A stretch of DNA of 64,000 nucleotides from an uncultured Paracoccaceae bacterium (GCA_947500135.1 CANMQX010000007.1:62001-126000); one strand, 5' to 3'; shown: positions 1 to 10,049, counted from the stretch's first letter. Program-made: numbers and translations. Notes: generated by a model not told the origin, from the letters alone.

Positions 1-1361
1 ATAACGGAGCGGCCTTCATCGCGCAATTTGCGCACTTCATCCAGTTCGCCATCGTAGCCCGGCGCCATGAACCCGCCGTCGCGGGCGAGCAATGGCGGCT
101 CGGCTACCAAGGCGTCATCCAACAGCCCCAGCAGGTCATCATGCCCGGTCAGATCGCCCGCTGCACTCGCCAGCAAATCAGGCATCTCATCCGGCAAGAC
201 CCCGGCCAAGGCCACAGCTTGCCCCAGTGTATTGCGAATAGCCGCCATATCCCGTGGGCCACCACGATCCAGCGCGAGACGTGACAAGGCACGATCCAGA
301 TCATGAACCCCGCGCAACTGATCGCGAATATCCGCCGTCAGCCTGTTCTGCTCAACCAGAAACGCGACCGCATCCTGACGACCCGCGATCACTGACAAGG
401 TGCAGGATGGGGACGCCAATCGCCGATCCAACAGTCGGGCACCACCAGCGGTGACGCTTCGATCAATGCAATGCAGCAAGGACCCCTGACGCCCCCCGCC
501 CATGGCTTGCGTCAGCTCCAATGATTTGCGGGTTGCGGCATCAATCTGCATCGCCACCGATTGCCCCTCCAGCACCGGCGAACGCAACAGGGGCAAGTTA
601 CCTTTCTGTGTGATCTCCAGATATTCGGCCACCGCAGACATGGCAGCGACCTCGGCCCGGCCAAAGCCGCCAAACGCATCCAGTGACCCAACTTTATATA
701 GCGAACACAGGCGTTTTTCGCCTGCCGTGCTATCAAAAGCGGCAGCACCCAACGTGGTCAGGGTGGCACCGGCCTCAGCGACGGTATCAGCCCAATCCGC
801 CTCTGATCCATCCACAACGATGACCTCTCGTGGGGTCAGTCGGGCCAGTTCAGGGCCCAAAGCGGCACCGGCGCAACGCATCACATGAAACGCCCCGGTT
901 GAGATATCGACCCAAGCCAGTGCGCCTTCATCGCGGACGACATGAAAGGCCGCTAGAAAGTTATGCCGGCGCGCATCCAGCAGTGAATCTTCGGTCAATG
1001 TGCCGGGTGTGACCAGCCGGACGACCTCGCGCTTGACCACCGCCTTATAGCCGCGCTTTTTCGCCTCTGCCGGGCTTTCCATCTGTTCGCATACAGCCAC
1101 GCGAAACCCCTTGCGGATCAGGGTCAGAAAGTACCCTTCGGCGGCATGATGGGGGACACCGCACATTGGGATATCCTGATCATCATGCTTGCCACGTTTC
1201 GTCAGGGCGATATCCAACGCCTCCGCCGCGGCCACCGCATCGTCAAAAAACATCTCGTAAAAATCGCCCATCCGATAGAATAGCAAAGCATCCGGATATT
1301 GCGCCTTGATCTCAAGATATTGCGCCATCATGGGCGTGACAGTGGCTTTTGTAGTGCTCAT
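1..1361 (-). CDS. mutS: DNA mismatch repair protein MutS, N-terminal part (cut by window start)
   Basis: MutS recognises mispaired bases and starts methyl-independent or nick-directed mismatch repair in the cytoplasm. About 453 codons are visible; the ATPase domain lies beyond the window edge. The start ATG is the complement of 1359-1361. The mismatch-reading Phe-x-Glu is visible in GDFYEMFF (F34, E36), followed by the domain I segments RGKHDDQDIPMCGVPHHA and RVAVCEQME, and later the connector and core regions. A second CAT at 1363-1365 is in another frame. The gene is divergent from maeB, with 123 bp between start codons. The truncation is only the window boundary; nothing suggests a broken gene. 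Confidence 0.95.
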   Translation of the reverse strand, partial: MSTTKATVTPMMAQYLEIKAQYPDALLFYRMGDFYEMFFDDAVAAAEALDIALTKRGKHDDQDIPMCGVPHHAAEGYFLTLIRKGFRVAVCEQMESPAEAKKRGYKAVVKREVVRLVTPGTLTEDSLLDARRHNFLAAFHVVRDEGALAWVDISTGAFHVMRCAGAALGPELARLTPREVIVVDGSEADWADTVAEAGATLTTLGAAAFDSTAGEKRLCSLYKVGSLDAFGGFGRAEVAAMSAVAEYLEITQKGNLPLLRSPVLEGQSVAMQIDAATRKSLELTQAMGGGRQGSLLHCIDRSVTAGGARLLDRRLASPSCTLSVIAGRQDAVAFLVEQNRLTADIRDQLRGVHDLDRALSRLALDRGGPRDMAAIRNTLGQAVALAGVLPDEMPDLLASAAGDLTGHDDLLGLLDDALVAEPPLLARDGGFMAPGYDGELDEVRKLRDEGRSV

Positions 1362-1484
1362 GCATCCCCCGGGATCATCAGCCGCACATTAACAGCCCAT
1401 GTTTGCGGCGAAACCCCGAAATCAACCCGTTGCAGCCCCATTCCAGAACCCGCTATGTCTTGTGGACTGAAACCGGGGGACAGC

Positions 1485-3740
1485 ATGGCCAAGAATAAAC
1501 TCACGCGCGAAGACGCATTGCAATTCCACATGCAGCCAAGCCCCGGCAAATGGGAAATCCAGGCGACTGTCCCGATGACAACCCAGCGCGACTTATCGCT
1601 GGCCTATTCCCCCGGCGTGGCGATCCCGTGCGAGGAAATCGCGGCTGATCCGTCCACCGCCTACGACTACACGAACAAAGGCAATCTGGTCGCTGTCATC
1701 TCAAACGGGACGGCGGTGCTCGGCCTTGGCAATCTGGGCGCGCTGGGCAGTAAGCCGGTAATGGAAGGGAAATCCGTTCTGTTCAAACGGTTCGCCGACG
1801 TGAACTCCATCGATATCGAATTGGACACAGAAGACCCTGACAAATTTATCGAGGCGGTGCGCCTGATGGGCCCGACCTTTGGTGGGATCAATCTGGAAGA
1901 TATCAAAGCGCCTGAATGCTTTATCATTGAACAGACGCTGAAAGAGCAGATGAACATCCCCGTGTTCCACGACGATCAGCACGGTACAGCAGTGATCTGC
2001 GCGGCGGGTCTGCTAAACGCTCTGCACCTGTCTGGCAAAAAGATCGAAGATGTGAAGATTGTGCTAAACGGGGCCGGGGCCGCCGGGATCGCCTGTATTG
2101 AGCTTTTGAAATTCATGGGCGCACGCCATGACAATTGCATCGTCTGTGACACCAAGGGCGTGATCTATCAGGGCCGCACCGAAGGGATGAACCAATGGAA
2201 ATCCGGCCACGCGGTCGCCACTGGACAGCGCACGTTAGAAGAGGCGATGAAGGATTGTGATGTGTTCCTTGGCGTCTCTGCCAAGGGCGCGGTAACCCAG
2301 GCAATGGTCGAAAGCATGGCCCCGAACCCGGTCATTTTCGCCATGGCCAACCCCGACCCAGAGATTACGCCAGAGGATGCACATGCCGTCCGTGAGGACG
2401 CCATTGTTGCCACGGGTCGTAGCGATTATCCCAATCAGGTCAATAACGTGCTTGGTTTCCCCTATCTATTCCGGGGGGCCTTGGATATTCACGCCCGCGC
2501 CATCAATGACGAGATGAAGATCGCCTGTGCAGAAGCGCTCGCTGCACTTGCCCGTGAAGATGTACCCGACGAGGTCGCCATGGCCTATGGCAAGAAACTG
2601 ACATTCGGGCGCGATTACATCATCCCAACGCCGTTTGACCCACGCCTGATCCACCGCATCCCCACTGCCGTCGCGCAAGCTGGGATGAAAACCGGCGTCG
2701 CGCGGCGCCCTATTGTGGATATGGACGCTTATGAACTGTCGCTCAAATCCCGGATGGATCCAACCCAATCCATTCTGCGCAGCCTGAACGCCCGCGCCCG
2801 CGCCAACCAATCAACATTGGTCTTTGCCGAAGGGGATGATCCCCGCGTTCTACGTGCTGCCGTCCTGTATCAACGCTCTGGCATGGGCAAGGCGCTTGTC
2901 GTTGGGCGCGACGATGATGTGAAGGAAAAGCTGACCGCCGAAGGCCTGCCAGAAGCTTTTGCAGAGCTGGAAATTGTCAACGCGGCCAATACCCCGCATC
3001 TGGAAACTTATAAGGACTTCCTGTACGATCGCCTGCAACGCAAGGGGTTTGATGCGCAGGACGTTCACCGGATGGCCGCGCGTGACAGGCATGTTTTTGC
3101 AGCGCTCATGCTCGCCCACGGTCACGCTGATGGCATGGTCACCGGAGCCACCCGTAAATCCGCACATATCCTTGAACTGATCAACCACGTCTTTGATGCG
3201 CAACCGCATGACGGCGCGGTTGGGGTGACGGCTGTTTTGCATAACGGGCGGATTGTTCTGATTTCTGACACGTTGGTGCATGAATGGCCTGACGAAGATG
3301 ATCTGGCCGATATCGCTGAACGGGGCGCTTCGGTGGCGCGTGCGCTGGGCCTTGAGCCGCGCGTGGCGTTCCTGTCATTCTCGACCTTCGGGTATCCCGT
3401 GTCTGAACGGGCCGAAAAGATGCATCAGGCGCCTAAGGTGCTGGATGCCCGCAAGGCTGATTTCGAATACGAGGGCGAAATGACGGTCGATGTGGCCCTG
3501 AACGCGCAGGCACAGGAAAACTATCCCTTCCAGCGGCTAACCGGCCCGGCGAATGTGTTGGTAGTGCCCGCCAGACACTCCGCCTCGATCTCGGTCAAGC
3601 TGATGCAGGAAATGGCCGGGGCCACGGTGATCGGGCCGATTCTGTCGGGGATTGGCAAACCGATCCAGGTCTGCTCAACCGTTTCAACGGTCAACGATAT
3701 CCTGAACATGGCCGTTATTGCAGCCTGTAAGGTGGACTGA
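1485..3740 (+). CDS. maeB: NADP-type malic enzyme with C-terminal phosphotransacetylase-like domain (MaeB)
   Basis: It oxidatively decarboxylates malate to pyruvate, linking the TCA cycle to pyruvate and NADPH supply. The 751-residue length matches the two-domain MaeB class. Visible are Y41 (YSPGV), the catalytic Lys region GKSVLFKRF (K96), metal ligands in INLED (139-140) and FHDDQHGT (about 162-168), and the dinucleotide motif GAGAAG (196-201). From about residue 430 a phosphotransacetylase-like domain follows; in this family it is mostly regulatory (acetyl-CoA sensing). The start at 1485 is preferred over upstream in-frame starts because GGGGGA precedes it at good spacing and the conserved family N terminus begins there. 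The stop overlaps the next start (TGATG), so translation of the kinase gene is probably coupled. Confidence 0.95.
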   Translation: MAKNKLTREDALQFHMQPSPGKWEIQATVPMTTQRDLSLAYSPGVAIPCEEIAADPSTAYDYTNKGNLVAVISNGTAVLGLGNLGALGSKPVMEGKSVLFKRFADVNSIDIELDTEDPDKFIEAVRLMGPTFGGINLEDIKAPECFIIEQTLKEQMNIPVFHDDQHGTAVICAAGLLNALHLSGKKIEDVKIVLNGAGAAGIACIELLKFMGARHDNCIVCDTKGVIYQGRTEGMNQWKSGHAVATGQRTLEEAMKDCDVFLGVSAKGAVTQAMVESMAPNPVIFAMANPDPEITPEDAHAVREDAIVATGRSDYPNQVNNVLGFPYLFRGALDIHARAINDEMKIACAEALAALAREDVPDEVAMAYGKKLTFGRDYIIPTPFDPRLIHRIPTAVAQAGMKTGVARRPIVDMDAYELSLKSRMDPTQSILRSLNARARANQSTLVFAEGDDPRVLRAAVLYQRSGMGKALVVGRDDDVKEKLTAEGLPEAFAELEIVNAANTPHLETYKDFLYDRLQRKGFDAQDVHRMAARDRHVFAALMLAHGHADGMVTGATRKSAHILELINHVFDAQPHDGAVGVTAVLHNGRIVLISDTLVHEWPDEDDLADIAERGASVARALGLEPRVAFLSFSTFGYPVSERAEKMHQAPKVLDARKADFEYEGEMTVDVALNAQAQENYPFQRLTGPANVLVVPARHSASISVKLMQEMAGATVIGPILSGIGKPIQVCSTVSTVNDILNMAVIAACKVD

Positions 3741-4606
3741 TGGCGATTTGGAATCTCGGCTCTATCAATGCGGATCTTGTTTATGCGGTCCCGCATATCC
3801 CCGCGCCCGGTGAAACGCTTAGCTCGACAGGCAGGCAGACGTTTTTAGGCGGCAAAGGCGCGAATATGTCGGTTGCGGCCGCGCGGGCGGCTGCACATGT
3901 GAACCATATCGGGGCTGTCGGCAGCGACGGGCGCTGGGCGGTGCAACGCCTGCTGGAATACGGTGTTGATACGCGCAATATCGCAGAGGTTGATACCGAA
4001 ACGGCCCAAGCGATCATCATGGTTGATGCTGAAGGTGAGAATGCGATCCTGTTGCATCCCGGTGCAAATGCAGAGATTCCGCAAGCCACCTTGCAAACCG
4101 CCATGGCAGAGGCCCAGACCGGCGATTGGCTGGTGATCCAGAACGAAACAAATCTGCAACGGACTGCCGCCGCGTTGGGCAAAAAGATGGGGTTACAAGT
4201 CGCCTATGCCGCCGCCCCCTTTGATGCCGAACGGGTGATGGCCGTTCTACCGCATCTTGATTTCCTGATCCTGAACGCGGTTGAGACAGAGCAGTTGAAA
4301 GAGGCAACCGGCCAATCTCCCGGTGATCTGCCCGTGCGCGATGTTATCGTGACTCTGGGTGCGGACGGGGCCGATTGGTACGGGTCAGGCGAAAAGGAAC
4401 ATTTCCACGCGATCAAAGTGCAACCTGTTGATACCACCGGTGCTGGTGACACGTTTACCGGTTACGTCCTTGCGGGGCTTGATCGGGGAATGCCCATGGG
4501 GCAGGCCATCGCCCAGGCGACCAAGGCCGGGGCATTGATGGTCACACGGCACGGCACGGCAGATGTCATCCCCGATCTGTCAGAGGTGCAGAACTTTCAC
4601 TTCTGA
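3740..4606 (+). CDS. PfkB-family carbohydrate kinase (ribokinase-like)
   Basis: A 288-residue sugar or nucleoside kinase of the PfkB/ribokinase family, phosphorylating its substrate with ATP in the cytoplasm. Both family signatures are present: [14 protein letters not shown] (about residues 37-50) and [11 protein letters not shown] (231-241), whose second Asp (D237) is the catalytic base. The length is typical of ribokinase, but the substrate cannot be read from the sequence. The start ATG shares one base with the maeB stop. No ribose transporter or other sugar genes are nearby, so ribose is a guess. The 3' end overlaps the convergent msrA gene by 10 nt. Confidence 0.85.
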   Translation: MAIWNLGSINADLVYAVPHIPAPGETLSSTGRQTFLGGKGANMSVAAARAAAHVNHIGAVGSDGRWAVQRLLEYGVDTRNIAEVDTETAQAIIMVDAEGENAILLHPGANAEIPQATLQTAMAEAQTGDWLVIQNETNLQRTAAALGKKMGLQVAYAAAPFDAERVMAVLPHLDFLILNAVETEQLKEATGQSPGDLPVRDVIVTLGADGADWYGSGEKEHFHAIKVQPVDTTGAGDTFTGYVLAGLDRGMPMGQAIAQATKAGALMVTRHGTADVIPDLSEVQNFHF

Positions 4607-5229
4607 GCGAAGGGCGCCGCATCACCCCAAAGTGCCAGCACCCGCGCATCCCGACCGCAGGATTCGCGATAAAACGCATAGGCGTCGCTTTGTTTCTTTG
4701 GGCCACGCCGGGTCAGAATTGTGGATGTGCCGCGATAGTAATCCTGATGATAGGCTTCAGCTTCGTAAAACGTGGCTTCGTCCAAAATCGGGGTCACAAT
4801 CGTCTGACCAAGGGTTTGCTGTGCTGTGGCCTTTGCCGCTTCTGCAAAGGCCCGCTCTTCGGGGTCAGAGGTGAAAATCGCGGTCCGGTAGCTTTCACCC
4901 CGATCACAAAACTGACCACCGGAATCTGTTGGGTCAACAGACCGGAAAAATGCATGCAATATCTGCGCATAGCTGACCACATCCGCGTCATATGTGATTT
5001 CAACGGCTTCATAATGGCCAGACCCGCTAAGCGTCTTATAGGTCGGGTTGACGGTGGTCCCACCAGTATAGCCTGAGACAACGTCGCTCACGCCGGTAAC
5101 CTTCTCAAAATCGCTTTCGATACACCAGAAACACCCCCCAGCAAGAACGGCGGTTTGAATATCCTTGGCGGCGGCCATCTGGCCGATAGGCAGCAAGGCA
5201 AGCGCTGCAATAACAGGTTTCAACATCAC
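4597..5229 (-). CDS. msrA: Peptide-methionine (S)-S-oxide reductase MsrA, exported form
   Basis: Reduces the S-epimer of methionine sulfoxide in oxidised proteins. The catalytic motif [11 protein letters not shown] (C33, with C36) is followed by SGYTGG, family residues in [10 protein letters not shown], and a late Cys (ESCGRD) likely to act in disulfide resolution. Residues 1-21 form a hydrophobic signal peptide ending in AAAK, so the enzyme probably works in the periplasm, unlike the common cytoplasmic MsrA. The 210-residue length fits MsrA plus a signal. ATG codons at 5229 and 5226 are both possible. The 3' end lies inside the convergent PfkB kinase gene. Confidence 0.93.
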   Translation of the reverse strand: MMLKPVIAALALLPIGQMAAAKDIQTAVLAGGCFWCIESDFEKVTGVSDVVSGYTGGTTVNPTYKTLSGSGHYEAVEITYDADVVSYAQILHAFFRSVDPTDSGGQFCDRGESYRTAIFTSDPEERAFAEAAKATAQQTLGQTIVTPILDEATFYEAEAYHQDYYRGTSTILTRRGPKKQSDAYAFYRESCGRDARVLALWGDAAPFAQK

Positions 5230-5359
5230 AAAATCTCCTTTGTTGATACCCTTTCAACCTTTCATAGCACCACGCAATCATCCTGAACCCAACTCACGCG
5301 CTGTTTACTGCTTGGAACATTAGAAACTCTGTCCTAGCGTGCCCCAAACGGAGGACAAA

Positions 5360-6259
5360 ATGAGCAACGTGACCACCCATCAGGCAGAGGAAGACGCCCG
5401 CAACGACAGCATCCTGATCTATCTTGATGGGCAGATCGTGCCAAAGGCTGACGCAATGGTCAGCGTCTACGATAGCGGCTTCATGCTGGGCGATGGCGTT
5501 TGGGAAGGGCTACGGCTTTACGACGGTAAATGGGCGTTCATGGACGAACATATCGACCGGTTGTTCGAGGCCGCAAAAGCCATCGATCTGGATATTGGGA
5601 TGGATCGTGGCGGGGTCGTGTCCGCCCTATTGGCCACTCAAGCGGCGAACAAGATGACCACCGACGCTCACGCGCGGCTGATGGTAACACGCGGGATTAA
5701 GACGCGGCCTTTCCAGCACCCCGGTCTGTCGCAGCAAGGGCCGACTTTTGTGATTATCATGGAACACTCGCAGCCAAAAATCCCTCGTCCCATCACCTTG
5801 GCAACTGTTCCGCACCAACGCGGGCTGCCAATGACCCAAGACCCAAAATTGAACAGCCATTCGAAGCTGAATTGCATCCTCGCCTGTATCGCCGCGCAGA
5901 AGGCCGGCGCGGATGAGGCGCTGATGCTGGATGTGCATGGGTTCGTGAACACGACCAATGCCTGCAACTTCTTCATCGTGAAAAACGGGGCGGTTTGGAC
6001 CTCTACCGGGGATTACTGCATGAACGGGATCACCCGGCAAAAGGTCATCGATCTGTGTCGGGCCAATGACATCCCCGTTCACGAACGAAACTACAGTCTG
6101 GTTGATACCTATTCCGCCGATGAGGCATTCCTGACGGGTACATTTGGCGCGCAAACCCCCGTCAGCACCATCGACGGGCGGATGATTGGCACCGGCGAGT
6201 TGGGCCCGATGACGAAGCGCTTGCGTGGCCTATACAAAAAATTGGTGGATCAATCATGA
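5360..6259 (+). CDS. Class IV (branched-chain/D-amino-acid type) aminotransferase, PLP-dependent
   Basis: A 299-residue fold-type IV aminotransferase. The likely PLP lysine is K169 in SHSKLNCILA. The usual Gly-x-x-x-Glu segment that contacts the PLP ring nitrogen in IlvE reads GFVNTTNACNFF here, so Thr198 sits where Glu is expected; the substrate may differ from branched-chain amino acids. The GTG at 5339 is in frame, but the ATG at 5360 has a strong GGAGG (5350-5354) at correct spacing and is chosen. The stop overlaps the start of the following sulfotransferase-like gene (ATGA), so the two are probably made together. The annotation ilvE would be over-specific. Confidence 0.85.
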   Translation: MSNVTTHQAEEDARNDSILIYLDGQIVPKADAMVSVYDSGFMLGDGVWEGLRLYDGKWAFMDEHIDRLFEAAKAIDLDIGMDRGGVVSALLATQAANKMTTDAHARLMVTRGIKTRPFQHPGLSQQGPTFVIIMEHSQPKIPRPITLATVPHQRGLPMTQDPKLNSHSKLNCILACIAAQKAGADEALMLDVHGFVNTTNACNFFIVKNGAVWTSTGDYCMNGITRQKVIDLCRANDIPVHERNYSLVDTYSADEAFLTGTFGAQTPVSTIDGRMIGTGELGPMTKRLRGLYKKLVDQS

Positions 6260-6951
6260 GAATTGCAATGTGGTCGGGCCCGCGCAACCTGTCGACGGCG
6301 ATGATGTATGCCTTTGGCAACAGAGATGACTTTGCCGTCTGGGATGAACCGTTTTATGCGCCCTACCTTGCGGCCACGGGTCTGAATCACCCAATGAAGG
6401 ACGCAATTATCGCAGCTCATGAAACGGACCCACAGATCGTCGCCCGGCGCTGCATTGGACCAATTCCTGAAGGGAAGCAGCATTTCTATATGAAACAGAT
6501 GCCGCATCACATGATTGACGGCATGCCGTTGGATTGGGCGCAGGACTGCGTCCATGTCCACCTGATCCGGCATCCTGCGCGGGTCATGGCCAGCTACGGG
6601 GCCAAGCGGGACGAGATGACATTGGAAGATATCGGTTTCCCGCAACAGGCAGCACTTTATGAAAAGTTGGGTGGCGTTGTCATCGACAGCGCCGATATAC
6701 GCGCCAACCCAGAAGACATGCTGCGCAAACTCTGTGCCGCCATCAATCTGGACTTTGACCCCGCTATGGTGTCATGGCCCGCCGGGCGGCACCCACAGGA
6801 TGGGGTCTGGGCAGATCATTGGTATGGGGCGGTGCATAAAAGCACGGGATTTGCCGGTGCGGAGGGGCCGCTGCCTGAGTTGACGGAAAATCAAGACATA
6901 TTGGCGAAGGCCTTGCCGATGTACCGGTTTCTGGAAGCAAAAAAGCTTTAA
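6256..6951 (+). CDS. Sulfotransferase-like P-loop protein
   Basis: A 231-residue protein starting with a P-loop-like segment, MWSGPRNLSTAMMYAF, which resembles the 5'-phosphosulfate loop of sulfotransferase-fold proteins. Later HLIRHPARVMASY matches the 3'-phosphate-binding region (RHP..V..SY). Its start overlaps the aminotransferase stop by ATGA. From memory, plants and some other eukaryotes carry a single polypeptide joining this domain type to a class IV aminotransferase, which would support functional linkage. Acceptor and reaction are unknown; it may not transfer sulfate at all. The 3' end overlaps the convergent GNAT gene by 4 nt. Confidence 0.75.
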   Translation: MRIAMWSGPRNLSTAMMYAFGNRDDFAVWDEPFYAPYLAATGLNHPMKDAIIAAHETDPQIVARRCIGPIPEGKQHFYMKQMPHHMIDGMPLDWAQDCVHVHLIRHPARVMASYGAKRDEMTLEDIGFPQQAALYEKLGGVVIDSADIRANPEDMLRKLCAAINLDFDPAMVSWPAGRHPQDGVWADHWYGAVHKSTGFAGAEGPLPELTENQDILAKALPMYRFLEAKKL

Positions 6952-7409
6952 AGAACCTTTTCCAACTGCACTTCGCCGTCGGATTCCTTGCCGGTGAGTG
7001 TGTAACCCAAGGCTTGATACAGTTTGATTGCGGGTGAATTTTCGGCGACAGCCTGCACCTGGACGACGCGATGCCCACGGCTGCGCGCCCAGTCTTCTGC
7101 AAATGCAACAGCTGCGGTGCCATGGCCCTGCCCTTGGGCGTCCTGACCAATCAGCAACCGCCAGATATAGGCGCCGTCGGGTGCATCGATCTCGCTCCGG
7201 TCCTCATGCTCGGACATGTCGATCAGGGCCAGCATGCCAACACGCTGATCGCCGTCCCAGATGCAGAAATCATAAGCGCCCGTTTCGAACCGCGCCTGCG
7301 CAATGGTAACCGCGTTGGGGGCGACGAAATCATCCTGATCTGCGCGCACCTTCACTTTGTGCAGCGGCCCAACATCATCCATCGTGATCGGGCGCAGTTC
7401 GGTTGGCAT
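6948..7409 (-). CDS. GNAT-family N-acetyltransferase
   Basis: A 153-residue acetyl-CoA-dependent acetyltransferase. The acetyl-CoA loop is visible as IGQDAQGQGHGTAAVAFAEDWA, followed by the beta-alpha-beta end VQVQAVAENSPAIKLYQALGY typical of GNAT motif B. The substrate is not predictable. It lies 3 nt downstream of argG on the same strand, so it is probably the last gene of an argG transcript. Its stop codon overlaps the end of the convergent sulfotransferase-like gene. Confidence 0.88.
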   Translation of the reverse strand: MPTELRPITMDDVGPLHKVKVRADQDDFVAPNAVTIAQARFETGAYDFCIWDGDQRVGMLALIDMSEHEDRSEIDAPDGAYIWRLLIGQDAQGQGHGTAAVAFAEDWARSRGHRVVQVQAVAENSPAIKLYQALGYTLTGKESDGEVQLEKVL

Positions 7410-7412
7410 GGC

Positions 7413-8633
7413 TTACCCCTTTGTGCGGCGGTTCCTTGCGGCGAGCAGTTTCAAACGCAGCGCGTTCAACTGGATGAATCCTTGCGCGTCGGTCTGGTCA
7501 TAAGCGCCCATATCATCCTCGAATGTCACATGCTCTTCTGAATATAGCGTTTCATCTGACCAGCGGGCAACCGTCGCGCAGGACCCTTTATACAGCTTCA
7601 CGCGGACAGTGCCGGAAACATGTTCCTGTGATTTGTCGATCAAGGCTTGCAGCATTTCCCGCTCTGGCGAGAACCAGAAGCCGTTATAAATCAGCTCTGC
7701 GTAACGCGGCATGATGCTGTCTTTCAGGTGGCCCGCGCCACTATCCAGCGTAATCTGCTCGATCCCGCGATGCGCCTCAAGCAAAACAGTCCCGCCGGGC
7801 GTTTCATAGATGCCGCGTGATTTCATGCCGATGAACCGATTTTCGACCAGATCGAGGCGTCCAACACCATGTTTGCCGCCCAATTCGTTCAGCTTGGTCA
7901 GGATCGTTGCTGGCGACATCGCCTCACCATTGATTGCAACCGCATCGCCTTTTTCAAAGGTGATTTCGACCATTTCCGGTGTATCGGGGGCATCTTCTGG
8001 CGCGACGGTGCGCTGATAAACATGCTCCGGTGCTTCCTCTGCTGGATCCTCAAGGATTTTACCCTCAGAGGATGTGTGCAGCAGGTTGGCATCGACGCTG
8101 AACGGGGCCTCGCCGCGCTTGTCCTTGGCAATCGGGATTTGATGCTTTTCTGCAAAGTCGATCAGCTTGGTCCGGCTGCCCAGATCCCATTCGCGCCAAG
8201 GTGCGACCACGGCAATTTCGGGGTTCAGCGCATAGGCAGCCAGTTCAAACCGGATCTGATCATTACCCTTGCCCGTTGCACCATGGGAAATCGCGTCAGC
8301 CCCTTCGGCGGCTGCAATCTCAACTAGACGCTTGGAAATCAAAGGACGGGCAATGGATGTACCCAGCAGATACAGGCCTTCATACAGCGCATTGGCCCGA
8401 AACATCGGGAACACGAAATCACGCACAAACTCTTCGCGCAGATCTTCGATATATATGTTGGTGGCACCCATCATTTCGGCCTTGGCGCGGGCAGGCTCCA
8501 GCTCTTCACCCTGGCCCAGATCGGCGGTGAAGGTCACGACTTCGCAACCATATTCCGCCTGCAACCACTTCAGGATGATCGAGGTATCAAGTCCGCCAGA
8601 ATAGGCGAGAACGACTTTCTTCGGAGCAGTCAT
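7413..8633 (-). CDS. argG: Argininosuccinate synthase
   Basis: Condenses citrulline and aspartate with ATP to argininosuccinate in arginine synthesis. The N-type ATP pyrophosphatase loop SGGLDTS is at residues 12-18. [20 protein letters not shown] and VAPWREW mark the citrulline/aspartate site. The 406-residue length and collinearity with ArgG leave no doubt. It is divergent from the 259-residue membrane protein gene; the 133 bp between them must hold both promoters. The arginine-pathway gene argJ is also in this window but 50 kb away. Confidence 0.97.
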   Translation of the reverse strand: MTAPKKVVLAYSGGLDTSIILKWLQAEYGCEVVTFTADLGQGEELEPARAKAEMMGATNIYIEDLREEFVRDFVFPMFRANALYEGLYLLGTSIARPLISKRLVEIAAAEGADAISHGATGKGNDQIRFELAAYALNPEIAVVAPWREWDLGSRTKLIDFAEKHQIPIAKDKRGEAPFSVDANLLHTSSEGKILEDPAEEAPEHVYQRTVAPEDAPDTPEMVEITFEKGDAVAINGEAMSPATILTKLNELGGKHGVGRLDLVENRFIGMKSRGIYETPGGTVLLEAHRGIEQITLDSGAGHLKDSIMPRYAELIYNGFWFSPEREMLQALIDKSQEHVSGTVRVKLYKGSCATVARWSDETLYSEEHVTFEDDMGAYDQTDAQGFIQLNALRLKLLAARNRRTKG

Positions 8634-8766
8634 GCGCGGGCCTTTGCGTCAGATGTGTCTAATTGCGCGCGATAGCGGTTTTCGCAAGGCAGGGCAAGGA
8701 TAGGGGCGTTGACGGTCATGCCGCCACATGCAAACACCGCAGCAATACAACTCAAAGAGGCTCCTC

Positions 8767-9546
8767 ATGGCATTTCAGATCATCCGGCACGCGTTTTCAA
8801 TGATCTTTGGGAATCTCGGGCAGGCGCTGCGCGTTTCTGTCGGACCCTACATGTTGTTGATTCTGATCGTCGTTGCATTCTTTATCATGGCTGGTTTCCC
8901 CGGCGCGCTCCAGATTGACCCAACGACTGGCTACATCAACCCAGAGACGGTGGGGTCGTTGAATCCGATGGTCGCCCTGTTCGTCCCGCTGTTGATTGCC
9001 TTTGGCCTTTTTGTGTTTGGCTGGGTCGCAGTGTCATGGCATCGGTTTATTTTACTCGAAGAATATTCCGGTGCTTTGCCACCCGTGTCGGGTCGACCTA
9101 TCTGGCCCTATATCTGGACGAGTTTCCTTTATGGCTTGCTGCTGGTTTTGGCGGCGATCCCGCTCTTTGTCATTGCTGGGTTGATCGGTTCGATCTTTGG
9201 CCCGGCCTTCACCGAAATCCTCTTCCTTGGGGTCGGGGCGATTATGACTTACATATGGTTCAGGATCGCGATTGCCCTGCCATCCGTGGCGATTGGAAAA
9301 CCAATCGGCTTGGCTGCGGCCTGGCAGGCATCATCCAGCATGTCCGGTGTCATATTTGCGGTCGCTGTTCTTTTGATGGTGATCAATGGTTTGGCGGGCT
9401 TAGTCATTGGTTTGATCGCGAGTTTTGCGGGGATCATCGCATTTGCACTTGATCTGGTCGTGCAGTGGACCTTGCTGATGTTGGGGATCAGCATTTTGAC
9501 GACATTTTACGGTCACCTGATCGAAAAGCGCCCGCTAATCGAATAG
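8767..9546 (+). CDS. Multi-pass inner-membrane protein of unknown function
   Basis: A 259-residue hydrophobic protein with about six membrane segments: LLILIVVAFFIMAGF, VALFVPLLIAFGLFVFGW, LYGLLLVLAAIPLFVIAGLI, ILFLGVGAIMTYIW, VIFAVAVLLMVINGLAGLV and a last one in the C terminus. No catalytic motif is seen. The ATG at 8767 is chosen over upstream in-frame ATGs because AAGAGG (8755-8760) lies six bases before it. A loop with WHRFILLEEY resembles conserved membrane proteins of uncharacterised families common in Rhodobacteraceae. The end overlaps the convergent Nudix gene by 12 nt. Confidence 0.8.
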   Translation: MAFQIIRHAFSMIFGNLGQALRVSVGPYMLLILIVVAFFIMAGFPGALQIDPTTGYINPETVGSLNPMVALFVPLLIAFGLFVFGWVAVSWHRFILLEEYSGALPPVSGRPIWPYIWTSFLYGLLLVLAAIPLFVIAGLIGSIFGPAFTEILFLGVGAIMTYIWFRIAIALPSVAIGKPIGLAAAWQASSSMSGVIFAVAVLLMVINGLAGLVIGLIASFAGIIAFALDLVVQWTLLMLGISILTTFYGHLIEKRPLIE

Positions 9547-9972
9547 TCGCCGCACAAAATCCACATCGCCCAAATTGTATAGTTCCGCCATCGCATCCCG
9601 CGGTGTCATCCATAGGGCGGTGTGGCCCTCCTCGCGCGGTGCGCCATGCGCCCGCACCGGATGGGCGGCATAGATGTGGCAAAGTTTCTCGGCGTGAATG
9701 CCATATTCAGGCATATAGACGAACCGGCGGAACGCGCCCAACCGCCGGGGGTTGGCGATCCGCCAACCTGTTTCCTCGAACACCTCGCGATGTAGGGCCC
9801 GCACGGGGCTTTCGCCTGAATCAATTCCGCCACCGGGCAATTGCACTTCGCTATGTGGCGCGGCCTGATAGGTCAGTAAAAGCATACCATCGCGGGGCAG
9901 AATGGCATATGCGCCGGGTCGCAACGTGTACTGCTGTCCCGCTTTTGGTGCATCGCCATACCGTCTGATCAT
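9535..9972 (-). CDS. Nudix hydrolase
   Basis: A 145-residue Nudix hydrolase acting on an unidentified nucleoside diphosphate derivative. The Nudix box reads GGGIDSGESPVRALHREVFEETGW, with the REVFEETG metal-binding helix intact. The frame stays open further upstream (to 10167), but that extension would run into hslO on the other strand and has atypical composition; MIRRYGDAP at 9972 is the natural start. It is divergent from hslO (77 bp between starts) and convergent with the upstream membrane protein. Confidence 0.85.
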   Translation of the reverse strand: MIRRYGDAPKAGQQYTLRPGAYAILPRDGMLLLTYQAAPHSEVQLPGGGIDSGESPVRALHREVFEETGWRIANPRRLGAFRRFVYMPEYGIHAEKLCHIYAAHPVRAHGAPREEGHTALWMTPRDAMAELYNLGDVDFVRRLFD

Positions 9973-10049
9973 AACTTGCCCCCTTGGACGCGCGGTTGCT
10001 CCGCCTATATAGGCGCGGTATGCCAACTCCTGACATGTTAGGAAAGACC

